A stretch of 64,000 nucleotides of DNA from Kappaphycus alvarezii (lineage: Eukaryota > Rhodophyta > Florideophyceae > Gigartinales > Solieriaceae): contig NADL03000590.1 in NCBI GenBank assembly GCA_002205965.3, positions 2,051,001 through 2,115,000 on the forward strand. The letters are read 5' to 3'. Position numbers and translations under genes: made by a program. This document shows positions 1-11,435 of the stretch, in pieces (within the stretch, counting starts at the first letter, position 1; every line of letters begins with the position of its first letter). The notes beneath the pieces were generated by a model, which saw only the letters and a list, made by a program, of their open reading frames with translations, made no database searches and had not been told where the DNA came from.

Positions 1-155
1 CCTTTGGCCTCAAACACCTCCACAATTTCTTCGCATTAGAAATTCGCAGGCTCGCAGCTTTACCGAAGACACTGCTACGATACACCTCCAACCAGTCCTC
101 TCCGTGCCGGTCCAATTCCTCGACCGCATCCTCCCACGTAAATTTCGTATTAGTA
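1..155 (-). CDS. Partial unrecognised coding region at left edge
   Basis: One minus-strand frame stays open from about 155 down to the window edge. It reads as ordinary globular protein rich in Glu, Trp, Leu and Arg (for example EELDRHGEDWLEVYRSS), unlike the low-complexity shadow frames beside it. Upstream, a second frame (about 175-367) also looks coding and ends soon after a GTGAGG donor-like site, so an intron or a frame shift probably separates them. No family is recognised. The start codon is not identified and the gene runs off the window. Confidence 0.3.
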
Positions 156-1199
156 AGCCGAATATTTTAAAGTCAAGGGGCCAGCTCATTCCCCTCACCC
201 GAGTCAATGTCACTCCACAGACAGCGCGCGGTTGTGCGGGAGGGCTGCTCCCAGGCTGCCACGTGGCTAAAAAACCCAGCCTGCCAATCAACACCAAGAA
301 GTGCCAACTCTCGTAAGGAACGGGCCGCGTATACACGGGCGGGAGGTCCCCTCCTCCCCACGGTCACCGTCCTCCTTGGGCTACCGGCCCCACGGAGACC
401 TCTTACGTTCGCCCCTCAGTAAGAGTAAACCTTTCCACGCTTTTTGCGCCTGCGAGGCAGACGACGGAGGGCCCGACGAGAACGGACAGCGTGCCTGCTA
501 GTTACGCAAACCCCACTGGCAGAAAACAGAAAGGTGAGCCCTGGTAATTCACTTTCCATGCAACCATTTAATTTGCCCCCACCTGCCCTCAGGGTCCTTC
601 AGTCAATCTTCCGGCCAACCACCCAAAATGAAACATTCGCTCTATCCCAAGACCACGGAAGATTAGTCACAGAGATTATCACTCTGCTCATGGAAAGGGC
701 GACGGGAACGCTCTTCCATATGATCTTGCCCATTCGGCCTTTCCATATCTGATCACTAGCGAATAGCCACTAGATCACTCACGCTTCCCCGGAGGCCGCC
801 ATCACCTCCGGGCGCCCCCACAGTCTTTCGACTGCGGCAGACACCCAACATGCTTAAATTACACACACTCCGAACTTTAAACAATATCAATGAAACAACT
901 TGCAGCATAACTCAAAAACATAAGACCCCAGCTTGCTTCCTTCTTTAGCGCCAAATTGGAACACACATGCAAGCGCAATCAGTGCAATCAGTACCACCTG
1001 CACCCATTTTTTCCACCAAAGCCCACAATTTACCATCGACATACCACAAAGAAAAGCGCTCGCTAAGCAAGAAAGAGGAGCAACTATCATGCTCCATTGC
1101 GAGAAAAAAATCCACCACCAAATTGCTCAAAGCATCTGTCCCTCTAAGGGAGCTTTTACAAACTTTCTAAAGACCCCTCAGGCATTTAATTCAAAAAAG
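156..1199. other. No confident gene
   Basis: Short open frames only. The first 300 bases may hold a 5' exon of the edge gene. From about 850 on the sequence is AT-rich and leads into a decayed transposon. No RNA gene or repeat is seen. Confidence 0.5.
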
Positions 1200-2060
1200 G
1201 AACCAACATACCACAAAAACTCACCCCGATTGAAAAGCGCCGACAATTTCGCAAAGCAAGAAGCACAGGTGAAAGTTCCATTGCTACCAAAAACACCTAC
1301 ACCTTGAAGTCTAATTTTCACCCATCCGAAAAGCACTCAAAGACAAAAGGCAATTTGCCTACGAGAGAATGAAGTATTCCTTCTATGAATCTGCAACACA
1401 ACACAAATCGTTTCGAGTGTGCTTCAGAACACGCGGCCTGAAATACAACGCAATGGAGAAATGTAAGTTTCTCTGATGAGAAAAGTTCAACATAGACGGC
1501 CCCAATGAATATGCTTCCAATGGGCATTCAGTTGGTAGTGAAGAATGATTTTTTCTAAGCGTCAGAATGATGGTGGGCCTGAGATGTTTTGGGGCTGCTT
1601 TTCTTATTTTGTAAAAGGTCCGCTAGTGGTTATGAATGGTAATCAGGATTTTAAGAAGTATATTAGGCTATTGAAGGACCATTTACTGGATTGGGCTGCG
1701 ATTACGTATGGAGAATCATGGACTTTTTAACAGGATAATTGTCACATTAATGTTTGGAATTACTCTAAGGGCTGGTTTAAAGCTCATAATGTTACTCTGA
1801 GGGACTGGCCTGGCCGATACCCGAATATAGGCCCAGCCGAGAACCTGTGAGCTGTGATTGATAGGCACGTTTCTCAATACGCGACATTTTCCTCCATTGG
1901 CGACCTTGAAAAGGTGGTTATTGAAAATTGTACTACATTGGACGAAAATATGCTGCGTGCCTATGCTGACAGTATGCAGTGCCGCTGCATTGCTATTCTA
2001 CTCAGGCGAGTTGCCAAAACAAAGTATTAAGTCTCATAGCGAAAAATTAGAATGTTTATA
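1200..2060 (+). pseudogene. Decayed Tc1/mariner-type transposase (copy A)
   Basis: Three-frame reading recovers the Tc1/mariner transposase layout in order. Near 1218 is a helix-turn-helix start with LTPIEKRRQFRKA. Near 1455-1500 is the first catalytic aspartate block (FSDEK, then a one-base slip before FNIDGP). At 1545-1730 comes the GGPEMFWGCFS block, and at 1730-1860 the second aspartate block (QDNCHINVW), DWPGRYPNIGPAENL and the C-terminal helix region. This family cuts and pastes DNA at TA sites using a DDE/D triad. The copy has several frame shifts and in-frame stops (for example the TAA at 1727-1729), so it cannot make a protein. No clear terminal inverted repeats were found by eye. 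Confidence 0.85.
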
Positions 2061-2483
2061 ATAAAGCGATCTTATATTTTTGATTGTACAATTTCATTGT
2101 TTCATACTTTTCAATCGAATTATAAAGCTATTCTAGGAACCTTTTTCGCAGCTACTACGAACTTTTAATGAGCTTCCATTCTAGGTGCTGGTCGAAGTGA
2201 GCCCTAACGTTGTCTACCTGTCTGGTTTGATCCTACATTTTTGACGCTCACTTCGGTGTAGAAATATAATGAGTACAATATATCATTACCTATAGAGAAT
2301 GAGATAAAACTATAGATGCCTGAAAATTACAGTACAGTACGATAAATACTTCCTTATTTCCAAAAGAAAGAAAACATGTTACTAGCGTAGCGGATAATAA
2401 TTATAGACACTATAAACAGAAATGTATGAGAAGCAACGAAAACGAAAACAAGAACAAAGCCTACTACAGTAGTTTATTTAACA

Positions 2484-3065
2484 TCAATTAGCCTTTAGAT
2501 TCTCGAGGCATCTTCTGCTGATCGACTCGGTTAACCTCAAAAGCACAGTTTCCTTGATTTTGGCCCACTGTTGGTCAATCGTCACTTTTAGAGGATAAAC
2601 TGGGACAAAATGCCTTCCATTACCGTAAAAAGCCCGCACCAGGATACACCGTAAGTTTAAGTTTGGGTTAAAGTCTGGGGACAGAGAAGGCCAATCCACT
2701 ACAGTAACGTTCATCTCAGAAAACCATTCCTTTGTATGCAGAGACACATGTATGGGGGCATTATCTTGCTGAAGCACCCAATCAAATCCATCGTTAAAGG
2801 CCGCAATATCTAATCAAGCATTCTCAAATGCCGTACAAGAACCTGCAGACACCTGCTGTCCATTCACGCGAACATTCGGACACTTGTCAAAGTAAGAAAA
2901 GTAAGCTCAAATCATATCTGAACCGGCATCATTTTGGCGCCTAGCCAATATTCTCTCCTCCTTACGAATATCATACCAGTAGTACTTAAAACTGCCTGGC
3001 CTATCCAAATTAAAATTTTTCCATCTGACAAAATTACTTTCTTCCAAACATTCAGTTCTTTGCCC
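2484..3065 (-). pseudogene. Decayed Tc1/mariner-type transposase (copy B, opposite strand)
   Basis: The minus strand encodes the central and C-terminal parts of a Tc1/mariner DDE transposase. In order these are a degraded SDGKILIW block near 3040, YFSYFDKCPNVRVNGQQVSA near 2850-2905, the second aspartate motif LQQDNAPIHVSLH near 2740-2775, and VDWPSLSPDFNPNLN near 2655-2710. The 97-residue C-terminal frame (2484-2777) is still open; upstream parts carry stops and frame changes. It is clearly a different copy from the plus-strand one next to it, because the proteins share motifs but differ in most residues. Non-functional. Confidence 0.85.
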
Positions 3066-3856
3066 ACTATCTCTGTAGCCCAATCAATTCTTGCTTTTTG
3101 TGGGCTGCGGTAAGGAGCGGAACCTGTTTAATCTTCCTGTACGAAGGAGTACTTGGTGCATGTAATATCTAATGCACTCAGTTCTTGCTTGTTGGCAAAT
3201 AAAATGCGGTGCAGAGCTGTCTTGCGGACTTCTCACTCTTGTGTGCCTCTCTTAGTAGATGATTTCTTTCAGCTGGAGATATTTTTTACAGGCTACCGCT
3301 GCGCTACCCTTCGCCATACATCTCTGGGGCTTGGAAAAGTGTCCACATCACCTTTCTAGAGCGATTGAATTTGGATATGGTAGGGTCAGTGCTCTACGCG
3401 TTACACCTCACCCTCGTATTTTCCCTTTTTCGTGATCCGTGAGTGACTTTCCGGGAGTCATTTTGTTGATAGGTATTCGTCTTTATCTGTCGTATAGATG
3501 CCAGTTGCAGTCGGTATTGTTTATTTAAAGTGAATAGCAGAGTAATTTATTAGTTTAACGAAGTCTTAAATTGTACTCTTTTTCTCGCTTCTATAGTTGC
3601 TCTATTTATTATTCGTTTATAAAATGTAATATTGCTGTTACGTCGCTCCGATACCATTCCGTTATAAATATTTCTTGCTTTTCTTTCTCTTTCTGACTGA
3701 GACGCTTTTCTAGAGTATTCATTCAAGGCAGGTCGTTCAAGGCAGGGGCTGTAGGCAGTGTGCAGAACTCAGAAATCGGGGACGTTTGTATATTTATTAG
3801 GCGTACTGTAGTTTTTTCGATTGCTCGATCCGTTGTACAGTTGTTTAGCATAGTGT
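3066..3856. other. No gene seen
   Basis: AT-rich spacer between the mariner relic and the copia element. Only short frames without recognisable motifs. Confidence 0.5.
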
Positions 3857-3945
3857 GTACTGTACTGTACTGTACCGTTATAAACCTTTCGTACTGTACA
3901 GATTGTGTCCATCATACTGTACGTATTGAACAGTTACTGTACTGT
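3857..3945. repeat. TACTGTAC motif cluster
   Basis: About ninety bases containing tandem GTACTGTACTGTACTGTAC and further GTACTGTAC / CATACTGTACG / TTACTGTACTG copies, ending 18 bases before the left LTR. The same motif recurs near host genes at 11, 44, 52 and 60 kb. Confidence 0.85.
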
Positions 3946-3963
3946 TCCAAATTGGGCTGTCAA

Positions 3964-4395
3964 TTTTATACAGAAAGGGTGTGCGAATGTGCCAGCGCAG
4001 CATCTGTGACAGCTCAGCAGGAATGCTTAGACATTTTATGATATTAATCTAGTACCAAATGCTACTGTAGCCATTAGATCTAATTTTTATGGTGGACTAG
4101 TTCTATACTGTACTGTACTGTACTTCCAAATACAGTGCAGACGGGCTACAAAAAAGTCTATATAAGGGCTTACGTACCGAGTAGCGGAGCAAGTCCAAGA
4201 CAAGAATCATCAGCCATCAGACAGAAGAAGTAAACACTTGTTCTTGCCGCAATAAGGGGAAGCCAACCCGTCGAGCACAACGGTCAGTAGTTGTGTCAGA
4301 CTTTGTAAGCTCGGCTTGTAGGGCTTACAGTAGACTTCCACCAACAACCTTGCTGCATGGTACACGTGTCATACCTTTTGGGCTGTGATACTACA
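3964..4395 (+). repeat. Left LTR of copia element
   Basis: Begins TTTTATACAG (the right copy has the expected TG start) and ends CTACA. It contains TACTGTACTGTACTGTAC at 4106-4123 and a TATA box (TATATAAG) at 4159-4166, which places the U3 promoter and the likely R start just after it. Confidence 0.95.
4159..4166 (+). promoter_or_regulatory. TATA box in left LTR
   Basis: TATATAAG follows the TACTGTAC repeat by 35 bases and is conserved in the right LTR (9066-9073). It is the likely core promoter of the retroelement. Confidence 0.7.
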
Positions 4396-4583
4396 TTCAC
4401 GAATTATCTTCACAGTGTCCTCAATTCTAGTCCACACTTTGTTCTTACAACTGCATACTACTCCACTGAACAAAAGCCTGAAAATCTTTTCGTTAACCGT
4501 GAACCAGAATATTATTCCTCACACACTAAATTTGTGTTGGAAACAAGTCAGAACTTATCCTAATTTATAGGTCAGTAATCAAC

Positions 4584-5563
4584 ATGGATCAAGGAAGCAC
4601 TGCCGATACATCGGACTTGTTTCTGTCTGAGATAGCACTGGAAATGTCTCTCAGGAGGTTTTAGGATTCATCAACTCAATTGGAATACTAGAGAATCGTG
4701 TCTCCGCTCGGTCTATGACTGGACCTCAAGTAGTCGATGAGGTTGCCGAACTTTTTCCACCTGCTGTATTGTTCTCTCCTGCTATTCAAGCTCTGCCTAT
4801 TGCTTATAAAGCACTTCGTGACTGGTTGAATGACCGTGGAGCAAATATGCCGCCGCGTAGTTCCCGTCGTGTTATCCGCCAGCTAGCCGCTAATCTCTAC
4901 ACCGAATACGAAGACAAGTTAGCTGCAGAAGAAATAACAAAGGACATAATGAAATCAGGTCGCCGTACAACACGAAGAGGCCAGGAGCCATCAGACACCG
5001 AAGATGGACAATCTCTTGCTACATCCGTCCCCACGCATAAGGACAAATTGGCGTACTACATCGGCTCTAGATTCCGTGACAAGGACCAAAAGTTCTCGGG
5101 AGACCTTTGTGAGTCATGGATGGAATATGTTGCCGAGTACCGACAAGTCGCTCGTGACTATGGTCTCAGCACTGCGCGGAAGAAGCAATACCTTCATAGC
5201 CTTTTACGTGGTGATGCTAAGAGATTTTACCTGGATCGAATTGATAACGAGGTTAATTCGTTTACTGAGGCCATAAACCTCATTGGCAATGAATACGACT
5301 CCGTGGTTCGTAAAAATCGAGTGAAGAACTATCTAGGTGGACTTAGGTTATCTAAGTATACTTCTGAAGGCCTTGATGAGCTTGCAGCACTTGAAAAACT
5401 GTACAAGCTTATAACAAAGCTTTCACCGCAAGTTCCTGTTTCGCACAGGAGTGAGGCACACAATATTGAATTTCTTCGTAATGCTACCGTCGGTTATGCA
5501 TGGGCAACGGAGCCGTTAAGTCGCGTCGCTACCCATGGAATCTCATTTCAACAACTCTATTGA
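4584..5563 (+). pseudogene. copia gag-like frame, frameshifted
   Basis: The likely start is ATG 4584 (MDQGSTADTSD). The frame breaks near 4660 and continues in another frame through ATG 4715 to the stop at 5563. The 282-residue downstream part is hydrophilic and helix-rich, with a segment around SRFRDKDQKFSGDLCESWME typical of copia Gag (the region upstream of protease that packages the RNA). No CCHC zinc knuckle is visible. Assigned as gag from position and style, not from a specific signature. Confidence 0.7.
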
Positions 5564-5589
5564 GAACTTGAAGCAGCCTTACATCTCTC

Positions 5590-8500
5590 TAGGGAAGCCA
5601 AATTGGCAAACATGAGAGATAAAGTTGCAATTAGGTCACGTACTACTTCAGATGAGGACGAAAAGGTCCCTGGGATACTCTATCAAGGACCTGCTCGCTA
5701 CGCAAACCGACATTGTGGTGTCGGTGATCAACCTTACTTCTCCTTCGGCCCCAAAAGGCATTGAAAGGTTCAATGGAGCCTGTTTGGATACTGGAGCTCA
5801 GAGCTCCGTAGTAGGGAAGAGTCAAGCTGAGGCATACTAACGCCTTATGGGAATCCCTCTAGCTCTCATACAGTCAGCAGCAAAGGTCTACAAATTTGGA
5901 GAAAACAGGAAGGAAATCATCGGAAAAGCAAAGTTTCGAATCCCATATGGCGACAACCGTCACATGAAGATCGTTCTGGATGTTGTTGATATTGAAATAC
6001 CGCTTCTTTTAGGAATCGACGTACTTGATAAGTACAAGCTTCTAGTAGACACCGTGGACAATCGTATCAGATGCAAAGATCCTGTCTGGAGGGCACCTCT
6101 CAGTCGAAAGCTGGGCCATGCCTACTATGAATGGAACTACGAAGTTATGTATACAGAGCCCGAATTGAAAAGGATACACCGACACTTTTATCACCCGCAT
6201 CCGCTGAGAATATACAAAATGATGAAGCAGGCCAAGGATCCTCAAGCGACACCAGAGACACTTAAGGCACTCAAAAAGTTACTGCATCTTGTGATGTTTT
6301 TCAAAGGATTTCGAAACAAGCTGGTCGTTTCCGCGTCGCACTGCCAAGCGAAGACGTAGTCTTTAACCGAACTGTGCTTATGGATCTTATGTACTTGGAA
6401 AGCATGCCCGTACTACACATGGTTTGCAAGGATACGTTGTTCAGTGCTGCAGTATTCCTCGATGGAGAGTCGGCAAACAACGTATGGACAGCTTACGTCC
6501 GCCAATGGGTTACAAAGTATGTCGGATACTCGAAAGAAATTCACACTGATCGTGGACCACAATTCGATAGTGACCGGTGGCTTCACTTGCTGCAAGCGAG
6601 TGGGATAACACGCATGGATTCAGGTATCGAAAGCCATAATGCTATTGGCGTCGGTGAAAATTACCATGACTTCTTCCGACGAATTTATCGTAAGGTAGGA
6701 ATGGACCACCCAAAGATTTCGAAAGATGACTGTCTTTCTCTTTCTGTTCATGCCATTAACAACACCGCCGGGCCAGATGGATTTCTCCCACTCTTCTCGT
6801 GTTTGGAATCGTTCCACAATTTCCGCTAGGATTCTCAGATCTTCCCAAGCAGCGTGAGCGAATGAAAGCATTACAAAATGCTCGCTCTGAAATGTCTAAG
6901 GCTGTTGCTTCTGCCCGCATCCGCACTGCTCTTAATCGTAACGTCCCGATTGCATAAGACCGCGAGATTAAAATTGGATCTCAAGTACTATTCTATCGCG
7001 AAAAGTTGAAAGCATGGGAACGCCCATACAAGGTTGTTGCGGGAGATGAAAAAAATCTTTGGATCAGTATCAATAACGAGCTTAAAAGGGTTTCGATTGA
7101 CAGAGTCCGTGAGTATGTAACGGATCCGGATCACCAGAAAGGACAGGCAAAATTGTCTGATAATGAGCGTGACGAAATAGATACCGTCTTTGACCGAGTA
7201 TTCTCGGGCGAAACATTTCTTGCTACCGTTGAAGAAAGAATGGCTGAAGTTCGGGTCAAAACAGAGGGAAAAATTGATGTCTTCGAGACTCCAAGCCTAA
7301 CGTACATCATGGAGAAAATTCCTACTGCTGACAAAAGATCTAACTTCGCAGCATTTGAAATAGCCAAACGCAACGAGATTCAGGGTCTTTCTGATCGCAA
7401 GGTCTGGGAAGTCGTCAATATTTCGTCTCTTCCCCGAAGGCAAATATTATCGGTGGAAGGTTTGAACTTACGCTAAAGAATCCTGGTACCGACCGTCAGA
7501 AGGCCAAAGCACGTTTCGTTGGACAAGGCTACAAAGATGACATGAAAGAGTTTATAGTGCATAGCTGCCCAACGCTACGCCAAAGCTCCACAAAAATAAT
7601 CCTTTCAGTATCTGCCATTCTTAATTACCGCCTCGCAATGATCGATTTCGTTCAAGCTTATCTCCAAGCGAAAGAAAAACTAAGTCGTGATATATATCTT
7701 AAGATCCGTGAGGCAGATCGAAAGTTCTTCAACATCCGGGGAGATCAAGTACTGAAGCTGAAAAAGCCTATTTATGGTAAATGTGATTCTGGCGACTACT
7801 GGAGCGCTACTCTCAAATTTTTCATCAAATACGAACTAGGAATGCTACCACTCGACGGAGATCCATCCCCTTACATGAAAAAAGGTAACGAGGGTACCGA
7901 CGGACTTCTTGAAGCCTATGTCGATGATAATTTGTTTGCTGGAAATGAAAATTCTGATAAGCTCATTGAACTCACAGCTCGTTCGTTTGAGTCAAAACCG
8001 GTCGAGTATGACAATCTTGAGTTCATCGGCATCCATATTGAAACTGAAAAATCGATTGATGGTCAGCGAACTTTCTACGCCCATCAATCAGACTATCTTG
8101 CCAAGCTCAGAACAATACTAAAGGATTCTACCTTTGAACTCTTTCGTTCCGTCCGAGCCGCATTCAGTTGGCTATCGCACTCTCGTCCAGACATATGCTG
8201 TGCAGTCAATCGTGCAGCACAAGTAAACGTTGAAAATTTCGGAACAAAGGCTATATACGAGCTTAACACTTCCATAAGCTATGTAAAAGATACCAAAGAC
8301 ATCCGTCTCAAATATCCTCCGCTCAATTTCAACACTCTTCATATTCGTGCTTACGCAGATGCATCGTTTGCGGCAAACACAGATCTCTCTTCGCAGTTAG
8401 GATTCATTATTTTGCTTTGTGATGGCGCAGACCGCTGCCATGTTTTGAATTTTAGCAGCCGCAAGTCTCGACGCGTCGTACGTTCTATCATGGCTGGAGA

Positions 8501-8836
8501 ATTGTACGCATTCTCCGCCGCATTTGATGTCGCTTACATATTGAGACACGATTCTTACGCCGTAAGATACCTCTGAAAATGTTCATAGACTCGAAGCAAT
8601 TTTTCGATCTCATTACCCGCGCTTCCCGTACAACTGAGAAACGTTTAATGATAGACATCGCTGCTGCTCGCGAAGCCTATAACAAGTTCGAAATATCAAA
8701 TGTTGGACTTATCGCTGGTGGTGCAAATCCTGCTGATGGTCTAACCAAGCGGAATGTTTGCAAGCCTCTGGTAAATATTCTACGGACTGGGGTTGACAAA
8801 ACCTTCATCGAGCAATGGATTATACGTAAGAAGTAA
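5590..8836 (+). pseudogene. copia pol (protease, integrase, reverse transcriptase, RNase H), inactivated
   Basis: The order is visible despite frame breaks. The aspartic protease active site CLDTGAQSS is near 5790. The integrase follows: a His-rich zinc region near 6165-6300 (frameshifted near 6280), the first aspartate in MDLMY near 6380, TDRGPQFDS near 6545, and a later acidic segment around SGIESHNAIG near 6620. The reverse transcriptase spans about 7480-8260, with FVQAYLQA near 7650 and the catalytic AYVDDN at 7913-7930. RNase H spans about 8340-8830, with YADASFA, MAGELYAF, MFIDSKQ and ADGLTKRN. Breaks include stops at 5838, 6955 and 8574 and frame changes near 6280, 6830 and 7445. In life these enzymes copy the element's RNA and insert the cDNA. 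Confidence 0.93.
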
Positions 8837-8870
8837 GGCACACCTGCCTCGCTTTTTGAAAGGGCGGGAA

Positions 8871-9302
8871 TGTTATACAGAAAGGGTGTGCGAATGTGCC
8901 AGCGCAGCATCTGTGACAGCTCAGCAGGAATGCTTAGATATTTTATGATATTAATCTAGTACCAAATGCTACTGCAGCCATTAGATCTAATCTTTATGGT
9001 GGACTAGTTCTATACTGTACTGTACTGTACTTCCAAATACAGTGCAGACGAGCTACAAAAAAGTCTATATAAGGGATTGCGTACCGAGTAGCGGAGCAAG
9101 TCCAAGACAAGAATCATCAGCCATCAGACAGAAGAAGTAAACACTTGTTCTTGCCGCAATAAGGGGAAGCCAACCCGTCGAGCACAATGGTCACTAGTTG
9201 TGTCAGACTTTGTAAGCTCGGCTTGTAGGGCTTACAGTAGACTTCCACCAACAACCTTGCTGCGTGGTACACGTGTCATACCTTTTGGGCTGTGATACTA
9301 CA
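8871..9302 (+). repeat. Right LTR of copia element
   Basis: Starts TGTTATACAG and ends CTACA, with the same 432-base length as the left LTR. TACTGTACTGTACTGTAC lies at 9013-9030 and TATATAAG at 9066-9073. Confidence 0.95.
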
Positions 9303-10627
9303 GTTAACTGACCGAACCTCCGGAGTGGCACTCCCGGGAAAATACTGTAGTCCGTAGAATATGCTACATACTGTTAGCTTGGATACTGGGGTACGTATCA
9401 GCCATAAACAGCAACAGTAACTCCTATCCACCCACTGCAGTCGACCGTTGATTTGGCCTTAAACTGTATGCTGAGATGTCAACCCACCCATACGGTAGAA
9501 TAAGAAAAGGGAAAGGGACAGTTCAGTAGGTCAATGATACTTTCGCGACTGAATCGAATAAATCATGATACAGTTCCGGCCGAATCTTTTTCCAAAATAT
9601 TGGCGAGTTACCGTTTCAGCACTGGTACGCGGGAACGACGTACCTCTTGAGGAATACAACGTGTGGCAGCAACTTGACACCGCAAAAGAAAAGTGAAACT
9701 GTTGAAGTTCACTTCAGTGGCACTCGGGAATGTGCTCGAGGATATTTTAATGTTTTCCTCTTATCGGCTTTTGAACATACACTGTAAATCCCATTTTTTC
9801 GTAATGGTAGAACCGCAAGTAGAGTATTGTAATGTGGCATACTTGATACAATTACTGTAATTCACATCCTCACGAGGTGTTTGCCACATACATCGATAAA
9901 ATTACAACAAGATTGTGGGTGACTTGATGGCAGCGGGATCAATGGGGATACACCGGCAACTCTGATGCCAAAATGCGGTACTACGATGCTCACATCAAAA
10001 TAACACTGCTCGGGCGTCTTCTCTTTGAACAGTGATGGCGGCAGATACCAAATTCCCTTCCCCAGCATAGCACATAGTACCTCCAACACTAAAAGCATAC
10101 GTCGACTTTACTGATACGCAGAATACTGCATAGATCAAGCGCGACTACGTTGAAAGCCGCCCTCTCAATGGAAGACCCAAGAGGGCAGCTGCAAGTCCTC
10201 AACATTTCATTTACTTGCCGCTCAACAAGGATTTTCAGCCAGACTCGTAGCCATGACATGCGACTATTCTAAGAATATGACACATTTGGTACCGTACGAG
10301 GAAGACACAATGTATCATTCCTTTCCCTGCAAAATACCTCGCTCCCTCTAGTCACTGCATGCACATCTATTCCACACCACGATCCCCTCCCTCACCTATA
10401 TTACAGCTAATTGTAATCCCCATAAAAAAAGTTGTTCCACTAAAACACGAATCCCCTTTTGCCGAAAACAGGGCAACCCCAGCTTATCCGAAACGGTCCG
10501 AGAAAAAACAAGCGCCACAATCTCCAAAACACTAGGAAAACGAATCAGAGCGTAGGTTTGCGAGCGCGACATATCCCGTGGTTGGACCACAAAAAACGAG
10601 TGGTTCAATCTATACATGGTTTGTCAA
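9303..10627. other. No gene seen
   Basis: Begins with the GTTAA target-site copy. It holds scattered single TACTGTAG/TACTGTTA words (9343-9385, 9780-9860) and only short open frames. Confidence 0.55.
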
Positions 10628-11142
10628 TTATTTGATGGTTGTGGAGGCTCGAAACGAAACAATGCGTAGATTGGGATCTTGTTGAACCTTTAGCCAAAGA
10701 GAAGGCAGATGTGAAGTGGAAACAAGTTCACAATGAGCGGCCACGCATTGTTGGTTGGTACGAAAGGGGACTCGACCATCACAGCCGCCATGAACAAATA
10801 CTTCGCATGACTAGGAGATTCAAGACGCGAGTAGGGAGGGAGGGGAGGGGATGGTTGGTTAGTTTTGGATGGGACGGATAATAAAGTTGAGTGGGTTGTT
10901 TTGTGGTGAGGGAGTGGATTTGATGGATGATGACGTACCTGAGTGGCGGGGTTATAGTAGTAGCGACGGAAAAAGCCTCTACATTGGCCAGGGTCGGGCT
11001 TCCATGTGCATTCTGGGGCTGGGGTGGGGGATGGTTTGGGGGCGATTGTTGGGGTGGCGATGAGGAGGAGGAAGAGGAAGAGGGAGGAGAGGGAGGAGAG
11101 GTTGGGGGTGGGTGAGAGAGGGTGTGGTATGTGGTGAGGCAT
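10628..11142 (-). CDS. Secreted Kunitz/BPTI-domain protein, two exons
   Basis: Spliced model: complement of 10628-10810 joined to 10939-11142, 128 residues, with a 128-nt phase-0 GT-AG intron (donor GTACGT, acceptor CCTAG). Residues 1-34 form a signal peptide with a Leu/Phe-rich core, followed by a Pro-rich linker. Residues 45-101 are one Kunitz domain. Cys spacing is 8, 15, 7, 11 and 4, against the usual 8, 15, 7, 12 and 3. The hallmark RRYYYNPATQ sits in the first exon and HGGC in the second. The residue after the second Cys, the inhibitor P1 position, is Arg, which predicts action on trypsin-like serine proteases. The intron falls just before the third Cys. A short tail of about 27 residues follows. 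Kunitz inhibitors are best known from animals; finding one here is unusual. A TACAGTAC cluster lies about 110-155 bases upstream. Confidence 0.85.
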
Positions 11143-11253
11143 GATGAGGAGGATGGTGTGATTTGGGTTGGGTTGTGAAAGTGAGGACGGAGAGGCGGGT
11201 TGAGAATTGCAAGATGAGTGAAAGCAGGTAACGGTTTCGGATTCTCGGTTGGT

Positions 11254-11298
11254 GCAGTACAGTAATGTGCAAACATGGTACAGTACAATACAGTATAT
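11254..11298. promoter_or_regulatory. TACAGTAC motif cluster upstream of Kunitz gene
   Basis: GCAGTACAGTAATG and GGTACAGTACAATACAGTATATT lie 110-155 bases upstream of the ATG on the minus strand. Candidate promoter element, by recurrence only. Confidence 0.5.
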
Positions 11299-11435
11299 TA
11301 GCACAACGGTTTTTGAATGTGTTGTACAGTAAAATGATCAGTACTGCGCGGCAGCTCATTCGTTGGCTGTTGGTGATGCAGACAAATGGGCGAGTAATCT
11401 GCATTGACCTTGTTGGCTTGTAAATTCCGTTTGAT

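Larger units (their letters stand above)
3964..9302 (+). mobile_element. Ty1/copia LTR retrotransposon, complete but inactivated
   Basis: A 5,339-bp element with two 432-bp LTRs, a gag-like frame and a pol in the copia order: protease, integrase, reverse transcriptase, RNase H. Integrase before RT separates copia from gypsy. The flanks are GTCAA on the left and GTTAA on the right, a 5-bp target duplication with one difference. A purine-rich tract (AAAGGGCGGGAA, 8859-8870) lies directly before the right LTR, as expected for plus-strand priming. No tRNA primer site was recognised after the left LTR. Comparing the LTRs by eye gives about 10 differences (roughly 97.7% identity), so insertion was fairly recent. 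Several stops and frame shifts in gag-pol nevertheless mean it cannot move on its own. Confidence 0.95.

Noticed and set aside
8835..8852. 18-base word AAGGCACACCTGCCTCGC also present at 39382-39399
   Set aside because: Flanks do not align, so there is no evidence of a shared element; may be chance or a tiny relic.
10779..11404. Ser/Pro/His-rich minus ORFs and Gly-rich plus ORFs
   Set aside because: Other frames of the Kunitz gene exon, intron and flank; low-complexity composition.
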